Part shown: one piece after another, positions 37,318 to 46,518 of the stretch
Layout: every line of letters begins with the position of its first letter
Numbering within the stretch: the stretch's first letter is position 1
NCBI GenBank assembly: GCA_024277915.1
Contig: JAJRUG010000128.1
Location: 30,711-94,710, forward strand
Direction: 5' to 3'
Source of the DNA: Gammaproteobacteria bacterium
GTDB taxonomy: Bacteria; Pseudomonadota; Gammaproteobacteria; Steroidobacterales; GCA-2729495
Length of the DNA: 64,000 bases
Position numbers and translations under genes: made by a program
Notes under the pieces: model-generated
Database searches by the model: none
Seen by the model: the letters and a program-made list of their open reading frames with translations, nothing else
What the model was told of the DNA's origin: nothing

Positions 37318-38625
37318 GTGACTGGTAATGCCCCCAACCGATTCGCCCGGTTCGTAACGACTGCGTTTAATATTGAAGAAAATGAAGTCAAGGCAGTGAG
37401 TCTTTCGTTGCTGTTTGCTTTCACTTTAATGTATGCCTACTACATCCTTCGTCCACTTCGTGACGCGATGTCCAGTGACTGGACGGATGCGGAGCTCAGC
37501 TTTCTCTGGACGCTGACATTTGTATTCAGCACCATTGCAGTAGCGATCTGGGGAGCAGCCGTTGCACGGGTGCGCATCGGGAGGTTGTTGCCTGGCGTCT
37601 ATATATTTTTCGGCCTGACGTTTGTCGGGTTTTATGGTCTTGTTCAGTTTGCACCCCAAACCCCCAGCCTTAACGAGGCATTTTATGTCTGGATCAGCGT
37701 GTTTGCCCTGTTTCAGATGTCTGTATTCTGGTCGTTTATTTCAGATATTTATACAAAAAAACAGGCGCTGCGTGTCTTTGCGATCATCGCTACCGGCAGC
37801 ATCGTCGGGAGCCTTTTCGGTTCTGTAACCGTCTTGCTGCTGATTGATACATTAGGTCGGCCAAATCTCCTGTTGTTGTCCGCGGCGCTGTTACTGATTC
37901 CAATCGCGGTAATTCCTGCACTTGAACGGATAAAGCAGACCCTGAGGGGCGCAGAGAAAAGTACGGAAGATGAATACAAGAAGACGATCGGGGGCAATCC
38001 ATTCGCCGGATTTACACTCCTGATAAAATGCCCCTATCTGCTTGGCATCGCGCTGTTCATTTTTCTTTACACGGCCATTGGTACGTTTGTCTATTTTGAG
38101 CTTAAGAATCTTGCAGTGGTTTTTGATCCGGCCGAGCGTGCAAAAGTGTGGGCGGGCATGGATACAGCGGTCAGTATCCTGGCAATCTTCACCGGGCTTT
38201 TTATTACAGGCCGGGTGGCGAGCCGGTTTGGACTGGCGCTGACCCTGGCACTGGTTCCGGTTGTGATCGTAATCGGCCTGCTGGTGCTCGCAATGGCCCC
38301 GATTATAGGGGTCGCTGTCGCACTTCAGGTTGTACGCAGAGCCGGCAATTTCGCAATTACCCGACCGGGCAGGGAAATGCTGTTTACTCATGTTGATCGT
38401 GAGACCCGCTTTAAAGCGAAAAGCGTGATCGATGTTGTAGTGTATCGTGGCGGTGATACAGTGAACGCGTGGGCTTTCACCGGACTCACCCAGGGATTGG
38501 GCATGAGCCTTGGTGCGGTCGCAGCTGTCGGGGCCGGGATAGCGGCTGTCTGGGCTGTTGTGGCCATCTTTCTCGGCAGGATATTTCATCGAGACTCTGA
38601 CGAGCAGGAATCGGTTAATAGTTGA
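37318..38625 (+). CDS. Nucleotide-transporter-like membrane protein (ATP/ADP translocase-related)
   Basis: 435 residues, about 11-12 transmembrane helices. The N terminus (EENEVKAVSLSLLFAFTLM, then YYILRPLRDAM) resembles the free-living branch of the NTP/NDP exchange (TLC/Npt) family, which folds like MFS. Cytosolic Lys/Glu-rich loop near residue 215 (RGAEKSTEDEYKK). Start is GTG 37318, 3 bp after pyk. Being directly behind pyruvate kinase suggests a link to the nucleotide pool, but the substrate is unproven; generic MFS carrier is the alternative. Confidence 0.7.
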   Translation: MTGNAPNRFARFVTTAFNIEENEVKAVSLSLLFAFTLMYAYYILRPLRDAMSSDWTDAELSFLWTLTFVFSTIAVAIWGAAVARVRIGRLLPGVYIFFGLTFVGFYGLVQFAPQTPSLNEAFYVWISVFALFQMSVFWSFISDIYTKKQALRVFAIIATGSIVGSLFGSVTVLLLIDTLGRPNLLLLSAALLLIPIAVIPALERIKQTLRGAEKSTEDEYKKTIGGNPFAGFTLLIKCPYLLGIALFIFLYTAIGTFVYFELKNLAVVFDPAERAKVWAGMDTAVSILAIFTGLFITGRVASRFGLALTLALVPVVIVIGLLVLAMAPIIGVAVALQVVRRAGNFAITRPGREMLFTHVDRETRFKAKSVIDVVVYRGGDTVNAWAFTGLTQGLGMSLGAVAAVGAGIAAVWAVVAIFLGRIFHRDSDEQESVNS

Positions 38626-39875
38626 AATTCTGGAAACCTAAAAAGAAGAGCTGGGATCGCAAGATTGGTCTGGTGCTACCCGGAGGTGGCGCGCGTGGCG
38701 CCTATCAGGTAGGGGTACTCAAAGCGATTGCGGAAATATTGCCAAGACGGGCACCCAATCCTTTCGCGGTCATCAGCGGTACATCGGCCGGAGCGATCAG
38801 TTCTGCTGTGCTTGCCAGCCGGGCGCGCCTGTTTCGCTACGCAGTCGCTGATCTTGAACGGGTTTGGGGCAGTTTCCGGTCTCATCATGTGTTTCGTTCC
38901 GATCCGTTGACCATGTTCCGGACCGGTGGTCACTGGCTGGCAGCACTGGCATTTGGCAGCCTCGGTGTCAGCGCCCCGAAATCTTTACTGGATAACCAGC
39001 CACTTCGCGATCTCATGAGACGCAATATTCACTTCGAAGCCATTCAGGAGTCGATCGACAAAGGTTATCTGGACGCACTCGCAATTACCGCAGCCGGCTA
39101 TGGCTCTGCCCGGTCTATTTCGTTTTACCAGGGCCGGGCTGATCTTGAGTCATGGCACCGCGTCAGAAGAATAGGGCGGCCTGCTAAAATCGCCATCGAA
39201 CACCTGATGGCAAGTGTGGCAGTGCCACTGATTTTTCCTGCCACCCAGATTGGCCGCGAGTACCTTGGCGATGGTGCCATGCGTCAGGCCACACCACTTT
39301 CACCAGCGGTACGCCTGGGTGCGGAACGCCTGATGGTAATCGGCGTACGGGATGAAGGTCTGAACCTCTTGCCCGGTTGTGATGAACCGGTTCCCTACCC
39401 GACATTGGGAGGTATCGCGGGGTATATGCTTGACGCGTTGTTTATGGACGGATTGTCATCTGATCTCGAACGCCTGACCAGAATCAATCTCATTCTCGAC
39501 CACCAGTCGCCGGATCGCACGATCGAAGGCGCGTTCGGCAAGCTGAAGTTTATCGATGCATTCGTAGTGCTGCCAAGTCAGGACATTAGGGAGATCGCCA
39601 TTCGTCATGTGATGGCAATGCCGCGTTCGGTACGAATGCTAATGAAGGGGATCGGTGCTCTAAATTATGGCGGGCGCCAACTGGTTAGCTACCTGTTATT
39701 CGAATCCGGCTACACACAGGAGTTGATCGCGCTGGGCTACAAGGACGGGATGGCCCGGCGTGACGAGCTCAAGTTGTTTATGGAAGGCGCCCCTTCGAAA
39801 AGTCCGGCAGGCATTGATGGTTGGGAAACCCTCAGCTCCGAGTACTCTCAAAAGCTGAAAGTGCTCGAGGTGTAA
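38622..39875 (+). CDS. Patatin-like phospholipase
   Basis: 417 residues, no signal peptide, so likely cytoplasmic or membrane-associated. Catalytic dyad motifs are intact: oxyanion LPGGGARGAYQVGVL near residue 20, nucleophile ISGTSAGAIS (GxSxG), and YLGDGAM with the Asp. The C-terminal half (about 230-410) is family-specific. Start is TTG 38622, overlapping the stop of the transporter gene (TTGA), so the genes are coupled. Probably hydrolyses lipid acyl esters. Confidence 0.9.
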   Translation: MKFWKPKKKSWDRKIGLVLPGGGARGAYQVGVLKAIAEILPRRAPNPFAVISGTSAGAISSAVLASRARLFRYAVADLERVWGSFRSHHVFRSDPLTMFRTGGHWLAALAFGSLGVSAPKSLLDNQPLRDLMRRNIHFEAIQESIDKGYLDALAITAAGYGSARSISFYQGRADLESWHRVRRIGRPAKIAIEHLMASVAVPLIFPATQIGREYLGDGAMRQATPLSPAVRLGAERLMVIGVRDEGLNLLPGCDEPVPYPTLGGIAGYMLDALFMDGLSSDLERLTRINLILDHQSPDRTIEGAFGKLKFIDAFVVLPSQDIREIAIRHVMAMPRSVRMLMKGIGALNYGGRQLVSYLLFESGYTQELIALGYKDGMARRDELKLFMEGAPSKSPAGIDGWETLSSEYSQKLKVLEV

Positions 39876-40035
39876 CTTGCCGGACCATTGGCACGATATT
39901 CAGGCAAGGTGTGCCCTGCTCAAAGCTGAAATGGCGGTACGCCCCCGAGGCCAGGCACTGCTGACCTTTGCCGCGGATGGCTCCCTGCGGTCCGCTTTAT
40001 TCCGCCGCAAAGGTCAGCAGCACCTGGCCTCTGAC
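39876..40035 (-). repeat. Convergent palindromic element, copy D (complete, inverted)
   Basis: Read on the minus strand: gtcagagg (ends 40028), left arm 40027-40007 (21 nt), 35-nt core 40006-39972, right arm 39971-39951, cctcggggg, a 48-nt interval, then ctgaatatcgtgccaatggtccgg. The arms pair fully except for two adjacent positions that would be G-U pairs in RNA of this strand. Located between converging patatin and mgtE genes. Confidence 0.88.
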
Positions 40036-40072
40036 ATTATCAGTTTATTTTAGTCCCGGGAGGGTATTGCGA

Positions 40073-41434
40073 CTAGGTGAGGTAAATTGTCCCCAGGCCG
40101 AGGAACGCAACAAAGCCGACAACATCTGTCACCGTAGTCAAAATTACAGTACCTGCCAGCGCGGGATCGATTTTCAATCTCCGCAGTGCCAATGGGATAA
40201 TGAAACCGGCTACTGCTGCCGTCATCAGATTGATCGCCAGAGCTGCACCGATGACCGCACCGACTTTCCAGTTCCAGGCGCTGAAAAACACCATCGTGAC
40301 GAGGGCGACGACAGCAGCCCAGATCAGCCCGTTCAAAAAACCGACAGCCAGTTCCTTGAACAATAACCAGCGTGCATTCGAGTCCTGCACGATGCCCAGA
40401 GCCAGCCCGCGAATCATCAGGGTCAGTGTCTGGCTGCCCGCGATACCACCCATACTGGCGACGATGGGCATCAGGACTGCAAGTATGACTACTTTTTCCA
40501 GAGTCGGCTTGAAAATAGCCACCACCGCAGCGGCAAGAAATGCGGTAGCCAGATTGACGCCGAGCCAGACGGCACGCCGCTGGGCGCTGGTGAAAACCGG
40601 TGCCAGCATATCGTCTTCTTCATCCAGACCCGCCATGCTCAACACATCATGGTCAGCCTGGTCCTGGATGACATCGACTACATCATCGATGGTGATGTTG
40701 CCAAGCAATCGCCCGGAATCATCTACCACCGGTGCGGAAACGAGGTCGCGATCCTGGAAATGTCTGGCGACGTCAGTGGCATGCATATCACAATGAATGG
40801 GTGTTACATCCGGGTCCATCACATCTGCCACATTCAGTTGTGGCTCCCGGGTAATCAGCCTCAATATATACAGCGATCCCGTGTAACGATTGTCACGATC
40901 GACAACAAACAAAGCGTCCAGCGTATCCGGTACCGATTCGAGCATTCGCAGATACCGCAATACAACTTCAAGACTGACATTCGAGCGCACCGATAAGGTA
41001 TCCGGATTCATCAGTCCGCCGGCGCTGTCCTCCGGATATGAAAGAACATGTTCCAGCCTCTGGCGGTTTTGCTCCGAAAGAGAATAAACAACCTGCCGGG
41101 TAACGGCCTCCGGGAGATCGACAACGATGTCTGCCAGATCGTCCAGTTCCATGCCTTCAGTTGCAGCGACGACTTCATCCGCATCCATGAGCTCAATGAG
41201 CCTGGCGCGCACCTCATCATTGAGCTCAACAAGAATGTCGCCCTCGTGTTCATCGGCGACGATGTCCCAGACAATTTTTCGCTCAGCGGGTGGCAGTGAT
41301 TCAATGAGGTGAGCAATATCAAAAGGCTCGAGTGAGTGAACCAGGCGTTGTACCTGCTGCAACCCCCCGCTTTCCAATGCGGCACGTAGTGTGCCGAGGT
41401 CGGCGCCGGGCACGTTCGGGCTACTCGTGGCCAT
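40073..41434 (-). CDS. mgtE: Magnesium transporter MgtE
   Basis: 453 residues. Mg2+ channel/transporter of the inner membrane. N-terminal helical-repeat domain with MDADEVVAATEGMELDDLADIVVDLP (Mg-sensing region), a tandem CBS pair at about 130-260 (MDPDVTPIHCDMHATDVA), then five transmembrane helices from about 285. The gene overlaps rapZ by 14 bp. In Xanthomonas-type genomes mgtE closes the rpoN-PTS cluster; here it follows rapZ directly. No M-box can fit upstream because of the overlap. Confidence 0.95.
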   Translation of the reverse strand: MATSSPNVPGADLGTLRAALESGGLQQVQRLVHSLEPFDIAHLIESLPPAERKIVWDIVADEHEGDILVELNDEVRARLIELMDADEVVAATEGMELDDLADIVVDLPEAVTRQVVYSLSEQNRQRLEHVLSYPEDSAGGLMNPDTLSVRSNVSLEVVLRYLRMLESVPDTLDALFVVDRDNRYTGSLYILRLITREPQLNVADVMDPDVTPIHCDMHATDVARHFQDRDLVSAPVVDDSGRLLGNITIDDVVDVIQDQADHDVLSMAGLDEEDDMLAPVFTSAQRRAVWLGVNLATAFLAAAVVAIFKPTLEKVVILAVLMPIVASMGGIAGSQTLTLMIRGLALGIVQDSNARWLLFKELAVGFLNGLIWAAVVALVTMVFFSAWNWKVGAVIGAALAINLMTAAVAGFIIPLALRRLKIDPALAGTVILTTVTDVVGFVAFLGLGTIYLT

Positions 41435-42308
41435 TGCGCAATTCGGTATGGCGTGCGACTACATTCTCGTGATTTTTGCTGAGCCCAGCTGCAATTTTTT
41501 CAGCCATGTACACCGAACGATGCTGCCCACCGGTGCAGCCGAGTGCTATCGTCAGGTAGTTGCGGCCAAAACTGACGTATTCCCGGATCCATTTTTCGAA
41601 AAACTCGAGGATATCTTCATACATTAATCCAACCTTTTCGCTGGCATCGAGGTATTTGATGACCTCGGGATGCTTTCCGGTTAAAGGCCGCAATGAATTT
41701 TCCCAGTAGGGATTCGGCAGACACCGCAGATCGAAAACAAAATCCGCGTCCGCAGGAACTCCGTGCTTGTAGCCGAACGATTCGACCGAAATGGACAGCT
41801 CGGGATTACTGCAGACACCGACTCTCTGACTGACGGTATCACGAAGCTCATGAATTGTTGTACGTGTCGTGTCAATGATCAGTTCTGCGCAGTCGATAAT
41901 CGGGCCTAACAACTCTCTTTCGCTGGCGATCGCCTCTTTGAGACCAATCTCCGGTTCGCTGAGCGGATGTTTTCGTCGCGACTCCGAGTATCGTTTTATC
42001 AGGATCTCATCGCTGGATTGCAGAAAAATCACATCACAGCGAATTCCTCGCTTGCGTAAATCCAGTACTATCCCGGGTAAGGATTCAAGATCAGCTGCGC
42101 GATTGCGGGCATCAATCCCGACTGCCAGACTGGTATAGATTGAATCCTCTGTGGCGAACATTTTTTCGATCATTGATCCCAGCAATGCAGCCGGGAAATT
42201 GTCTATGCAGTAATAGCCAAGGTCTTCCAGAACGTGCAGGGCAACAGTTTTGCCCGATCCTGACATACCGCTGACGATGATCATTCGCATATGAACTTTT
42301 TTGTTCAT
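41421..42308 (-). CDS. rapZ: RNase adapter / nucleotide-binding protein RapZ
   Basis: 295 residues from ATG 42308. Walker A GMSGSGKT near the N terminus and the conserved C-terminal IALGCTGGQHRSVY. In E. coli RapZ senses glucosamine-6-phosphate and directs RNase E to the GlmZ small RNA. The ATG at 42308 has GGAG 8 nt upstream; a GTG at 42329 and an ATG at 42290 are alternatives. It lies 26 bp after hpf. ptsN, which usually separates hpf and rapZ, is missing. Confidence 0.94.
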   Translation of the reverse strand: MNKKVHMRMIIVSGMSGSGKTVALHVLEDLGYYCIDNFPAALLGSMIEKMFATEDSIYTSLAVGIDARNRAADLESLPGIVLDLRKRGIRCDVIFLQSSDEILIKRYSESRRKHPLSEPEIGLKEAIASERELLGPIIDCAELIIDTTRTTIHELRDTVSQRVGVCSNPELSISVESFGYKHGVPADADFVFDLRCLPNPYWENSLRPLTGKHPEVIKYLDASEKVGLMYEDILEFFEKWIREYVSFGRNYLTIALGCTGGQHRSVYMAEKIAAGLSKNHENVVARHTELRNGHE

Positions 42309-42334
42309 TTCACCGGACTCCGGAGTCACCCCGG

Positions 42335-42652
42335 TCAGATATCGCGCTTGTTCGAATCCCGGGCATGGTGGTCCGTCTGTTTTTCCTTGTGCCGCCTGAT
42401 TCGTCTGTTGATTTTGTCGGTCATGCTGTCAATTGCTGCATACATATCATCCGCTGTCGCGTCTGCATACACCTTGGCGCCACGGACATCGATGGTTGCT
42501 TCGGCCTTGTGCTGCAGCTTCTCGACAGTCAGGATGCAATGGATGCGGGATATTTGCTCAAAATGCTGCTGGATACGCGACATTTTGCTGGTAACGTATT
42601 CTCTGAGTGGTGGTGTGATGTCGATATGATGGCCAGTGAGGTTTAGTTGCAT
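42335..42652 (-). CDS. hpf: Ribosome hibernation promoting factor (short form)
   Basis: 105 residues, the short HPF/YfiA class that binds the 30S decoding region and, with RMF, helps form dimers of idle ribosomes. MQLNLTGHHIDITPPLREYV at the N terminus and the basic C terminus (RRHKEKQTDHHARD) are typical. 19 bp after rpoN. Confidence 0.95.
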   Translation of the reverse strand: MQLNLTGHHIDITPPLREYVTSKMSRIQQHFEQISRIHCILTVEKLQHKAEATIDVRGAKVYADATADDMYAAIDSMTDKINRRIRRHKEKQTDHHARDSNKRDI

Positions 42653-42671
42653 ATGAAGTCTCCTGTTTCGT

Positions 42672-44048
42672 TTAGTGTTTTCTCAAATTAGAAGGTGCAA
42701 TCTGCATCGCTTCACGATATTTTGCGACTGTTCTCCTGGCAACCTTGATGCCTTCCTCTTTAAGCAGTGCGGATAGCCGGTTGTCACTCAGTGGTTTTGA
42801 CGGATTTTCCTGGCCGATCAGTCGTCGTATTTTTGCACGAATAGACGTAGAAGACTGCTCCGACCCGTCAGAAGCCTTGAGCTGGCTGGAGAAAAAATAT
42901 TTGAACTCCACAATGCCTCTGGGTGTATGCATGTACTTGTTGGAGGTTACCCGGGAAATTGTTGATTCATGCATGCCGACAGCTTCAGCGATATCCCGGA
43001 GGATCATGGGTTTCATGGCTTCCTCGCCCTGCTCAAGATAGTCCACCTGGCGCTCAATAATGCACATCGCTACTTTGGTCAGCGTGTCATGACGGATTTC
43101 CAGACTACGTACCAGCCAGCGCGCCTCCTGGAGTTGAGTGCGCAATGAAGCGTGATCGCCATTGCCGCGCAATACCTCGGCATAGGTCTGGTTCACCTTG
43201 AGTCGTGGTGCAATTGATCGGTTGATCTCGACGATCCATGTGTCGTCCTGTTTGCGAATATAGACGTCGGGGACAACATACTCGGCTGTTGACCCTTGTA
43301 TCGCCGATCCTGGTCGCGGGTGGCAGCCCCTGATCAGCGCCAGCGCTGTGTCCAGTTCCTCATCTGAAACACTCAGCCGGCGTCTCAGAACCGAATACTG
43401 CCGGTCTGCAACCAGATCGAGACAGGACTCGGTGATCTCCAGAGCAAGGTTTCGACCCTCTTCGAGTTCGTCGAGTTGCAGCAATTGCAGTGTGATACAT
43501 TCGGAGAGGCTCCGTGCTCCGATTCCTGCCGGATCCAGTTCCTGGATTTTATGCAGCGTGGTTTCGATTTCATCGATGGTGATCTGCGCTTCAGTCGAAA
43601 CAGTTTGTTGAATGCTGTCGAGCGCTTCGGTCAGGTAACCATCCTCATTGATATAATCGATAATAGTTTGCCCGATATGGACTTCACGCGGCGTAAAATG
43701 CTCCATCTCCAGTTGCCACAACAGGTGCTCTTTGAGTGTCTCCTGTGCAGGATCAGCCATTTCTGATCGCCCGTCATTGGGCGCCCAGACATCGCCGCGA
43801 CCTCCGCCGGAGGAGACATCGCTCCAAAGCGCCGAATCCGTCTGTTCTTCTGTCGTTATATTGGGTTCGCTGGCTTCCTGCGCCTGTTCGGGTGGATCTT
43901 CCAGTTCCAGCATGACATTTTCTTCGAGTGCCTGCTCAAGCTGCGAATTCAACTCCAGAACCGGCATTTGCAGCAACCGGATGGCCTGCTGCAGCTGCGG
44001 TGTCATGGTCAGCTGTTGACCAAGTTTGATTTGTAATCCGAGTTTCAT
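42672..44048 (-). CDS. rpoN: RNA polymerase sigma-54 factor
   Basis: 458 residues. Region I is Gln/Leu-rich (MKLGLQIKLGQQLTMTPQLQ), region II acidic (about 50-100), followed by the core-binding domain and the C-terminal HTH. The RpoN box ARRTVAKYREAMQI near the C terminus recognises the -24 element. Located between lptB and hpf, the conserved gammaproteobacterial order. Confidence 0.97.
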   Translation of the reverse strand: MKLGLQIKLGQQLTMTPQLQQAIRLLQMPVLELNSQLEQALEENVMLELEDPPEQAQEASEPNITTEEQTDSALWSDVSSGGGRGDVWAPNDGRSEMADPAQETLKEHLLWQLEMEHFTPREVHIGQTIIDYINEDGYLTEALDSIQQTVSTEAQITIDEIETTLHKIQELDPAGIGARSLSECITLQLLQLDELEEGRNLALEITESCLDLVADRQYSVLRRRLSVSDEELDTALALIRGCHPRPGSAIQGSTAEYVVPDVYIRKQDDTWIVEINRSIAPRLKVNQTYAEVLRGNGDHASLRTQLQEARWLVRSLEIRHDTLTKVAMCIIERQVDYLEQGEEAMKPMILRDIAEAVGMHESTISRVTSNKYMHTPRGIVEFKYFFSSQLKASDGSEQSSTSIRAKIRRLIGQENPSKPLSDNRLSALLKEEGIKVARRTVAKYREAMQIAPSNLRKH

Positions 44049-44054
44049 CTGGTT

Positions 44055-44780
44055 CTACAACCTGAAGCTTTCACCGAGGTACACCTCACGAACATGCTGG
44101 TTGTCCAGTATCTCATCCGGTGTGCCCTGGGCAATCATCGTGCCTTCATTGAGAATATAGGCACGCCGGCAAATTCCCAGTGTTTCGCGCACATTATGGT
44201 CGGTAATCAGCACGCCAATGTTCCTGGCGGCCAGGTGCCGGATAATTCGCTGGATGTCGAGGACGGAAATAGGATCGACGCCTGCAAACGGTTCATCGAG
44301 TAGGACGAACTGTGGTTCCGCAGCCAGCGCCCTTGCTATTTCGACACGTCTTCGCTCACCGCCTGACAGACTGATGCCCAGGCTATTGCGGACGTGATTG
44401 ATATGCAGTTCGTCCAGCAGTTCTTCCAGGATTCGCTCCCGGTCTGCTCTTTCCAGTTCCTCACGGGTCTGCAAAATGGCCATGATGTTTTTTTCGACGG
44501 TGAGCTTGCGGAAAATCGATGCTTCTTGTGGAAGATAGCCAAGTCCCATTTTTGCCCGCTTGTGCATTGGCAACCGGGAAAGCTCCATGCCGTCGAGCAT
44601 AATGCGCCCCTGGTCGCATGCGATAAGCCCGACAATCATATAGAACGCTGTGGTTTTTCCTGCGCCGTTCGGGCCGAGCAGGCCGACGACTTCACCACTC
44701 TGGATTTCGAGTGATATACCTTTAACGACCTGGCGGAATTTGTATCGCTTGGAAAGGTTTTCAGCGCTCAAGATGCTCAT
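44055..44780 (-). CDS. lptB: LPS export ABC transporter ATP-binding protein
   Basis: 241 residues. ATPase of the LptB2FG complex that extracts LPS from the inner membrane. Walker [10 protein letters not shown], signature LSGGERRR, Walker [14 protein letters not shown], switch His in [11 protein letters not shown]. The start overlaps the lptA stop by 4 bp, and rpoN follows 6 bp downstream. Confidence 0.98.
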   Translation of the reverse strand: MSILSAENLSKRYKFRQVVKGISLEIQSGEVVGLLGPNGAGKTTAFYMIVGLIACDQGRIMLDGMELSRLPMHKRAKMGLGYLPQEASIFRKLTVEKNIMAILQTREELERADRERILEELLDELHINHVRNSLGISLSGGERRRVEIARALAAEPQFVLLDEPFAGVDPISVLDIQRIIRHLAARNIGVLITDHNVRETLGICRRAYILNEGTMIAQGTPDEILDNQHVREVYLGESFRL

Positions 44781-45415
44781 GGATCAGCCTGCGGTGGCTC
44801 TTGTTTCCGGACGGGTTCCTGGCTTGATTCAGGAGGGTTAATCTTCATGCTGACCTGTCCATCCTCTCCATTGGCAATGACATAGTCTCTGGAAATATCG
44901 TAGGATATTCGCGCACCGGAGATTTCGTTCGAGCCATCACTGAGCCAGGCATCTCCTGCCATGCTGATGATCCCGGAAACCAGATCGTATTCCATCTCGT
45001 TTGCTCGTCCTTCCTTTTGTTTGATGTATTCGGTGGCAGGGTGAAGGAACCGTGCAGGATTGCCGGTGACCACCGCATCGATCAGCCTGTGCTCCTTGAA
45101 ATTGATTTCAGCCCGATCGCAGTAGATCAGGGTACCGGCGTTGTCGATGACAACATTTTCCGAGAAAACCCAGACGCTGTCTTCGAAATCGAGTTTGGAC
45201 GCCTCTGCCTTGTCAGCTTTGATGCCCAGTGTTCCCTGACTGATGCGCAATCCGGTGAAGGTCAGTTTTCCTTTCCTGATGTCGAATTCTGATGAGTCCG
45301 CATCCAGAGTAATCGGGAGTGTTGCATCGAACGAGAGCTTGTCCTGCGCCCAGGTACTGGTGACCAGACAGATGCCAAGCAATATTGTGATGATCGCCGC
45401 TTTGAAAATAGTCAT
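44777..45415 (-). CDS. lptA: LPS transport periplasmic protein LptA
   Basis: 212 residues with a signal peptide (about 1-23, ending TWAQ). OstA-like beta-jellyroll that forms the periplasmic bridge for [21 protein letters not shown] and [19 protein letters not shown] are family segments. Overlaps lptC by 4 bp and lptB by 4 bp. Confidence 0.93.
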   Translation of the reverse strand: MTIFKAAIITILLGICLVTSTWAQDKLSFDATLPITLDADSSEFDIRKGKLTFTGLRISQGTLGIKADKAEASKLDFEDSVWVFSENVVIDNAGTLIYCDRAEINFKEHRLIDAVVTGNPARFLHPATEYIKQKEGRANEMEYDLVSGIISMAGDAWLSDGSNEISGARISYDISRDYVIANGEDGQVSMKINPPESSQEPVRKQEPPQADP

Positions 45416-45972
45416 TGTGGGAAATATTTTCCGTTGACGTTCGAGGCCAGCTGCAAACGATCTTCCCTGAACCAGGCCTGCATGCCGGTCGCATAAATTC
45501 TGCTGCCGGCATTGTCGATAGTGACCTTTTGTTCTGTTCTGGCGATAAACAGGTCAGGATCAACTTCCAGATGCTCGGTGAGGAATCTTGTGGGAGCTTG
45601 CCCCTCTCTTTCAGAGGTGGCAATTACATTGCCGGTGAGCTGAATGACTTTACCATCTGGCGGAATAATGCCCCGATCGGCGACCAGCGACCATGGAATT
45701 TCTGTACCGGGGTCGTAGGCCATTCGAACCGATTCCAGGGTAATGCCGCCATCTTCAAGGCTTTGCTGGGCGGTATCTGCGCTGATTCGATAAATGATAT
45801 CGCCGCTGGTGCCGGTTCCTGTCAGACGCGGCCCAAGCATGTAGTAACCGGTGTCCAGCTTTACAATCGCATTTGATGTTCTGTCTTTCGGGTCGTTCTG
45901 GAGCAGTAATATTCCGCTACCGACAGCGCAGATCAGCAGACCAATGATCGTGAATGAATTGCGAAGCTCCAT
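45412..45972 (-). CDS. lptC: LPS export protein LptC
   Basis: 186 residues. Single N-terminal transmembrane helix (about 8-25) and a periplasmic jellyroll domain (MLGPRLTGTGTSGDIIYRI; QLTGNVIATS). Docks LptA to the inner-membrane LptB2FG transporter. Position between kdsC and lptA confirms the assignment. Confidence 0.9.
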   Translation of the reverse strand: MELRNSFTIIGLLICAVGSGILLLQNDPKDRTSNAIVKLDTGYYMLGPRLTGTGTSGDIIYRISADTAQQSLEDGGITLESVRMAYDPGTEIPWSLVADRGIIPPDGKVIQLTGNVIATSEREGQAPTRFLTEHLEVDPDLFIARTEQKVTIDNAGSRIYATGMQAWFREDRLQLASNVNGKYFPQ

Positions 45973-45986
45973 CTATTTATTTTCAA

Positions 45987-46517
45987 TCAACTTGATAAAC
46001 CTTCTTGTCGAGCCCGTGCTGCTATCAAGAGGTCGCATACTTCGCGCACCGCACCGTGACCGCCCTTGTTTTCTGTCTGCCAATCAGTGTTGGCGATTAC
46101 TTCGGGATGGGCGTCTGCAACAGCAACTGACAACCCGGCTTCACGAAGAATCTCAAGGTCTGGCACATCGTCGCCCACACAGGCTGTATTTTTTACCGTG
46201 ATACCCAGTTTTTTAACCAGGCTTCTGAACACTTTCAGTTTGTCTTGTATGCCGAGAAAGACCAGTTCAATATCAAGCTCTGCCATCCGCGTTTCCACTG
46301 CTTTTGAGCGACGACCAGAGATGACCGCAATCTGTATGCCGGTTCGTTGCAGTGCTTTCAGGCCATATCCGTCCCGTACGTGGAAACTCTTGGTTTCACC
46401 TCCGTTGCCATCATAATAAAGTCGTCCATCGGTCAGCACACCATCTACATCAAGAACCAGCAAACGGGTCTCTGCTGCCGCCTGGCTCAGGGTATTGCTA
46501 TCCATGCCTCGCCCCAT
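45987..46517 (-). CDS. kdsC: 3-deoxy-D-manno-octulosonate-8-phosphate phosphatase
   Basis: 176 residues from ATG 46517. HAD-family phosphatase giving free Kdo. Nucleophile motif VLDVDGVLTDGRLYY, SGR of motif II, and VGDDVPDLEIL of motif IV; the C-terminal GGHGAVREVCDLLI is typical of KdsC. An ATG at 46505 is also possible; codons upstream of 46517 run into kdsD. Second of kdsD-kdsC. Confidence 0.95.
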   Translation of the reverse strand: MGRGMDSNTLSQAAAETRLLVLDVDGVLTDGRLYYDGNGGETKSFHVRDGYGLKALQRTGIQIAVISGRRSKAVETRMAELDIELVFLGIQDKLKVFRSLVKKLGITVKNTACVGDDVPDLEILREAGLSVAVADAHPEVIANTDWQTENKGGHGAVREVCDLLIAARARQEGLSS

Positions 46518-46518
46518 G

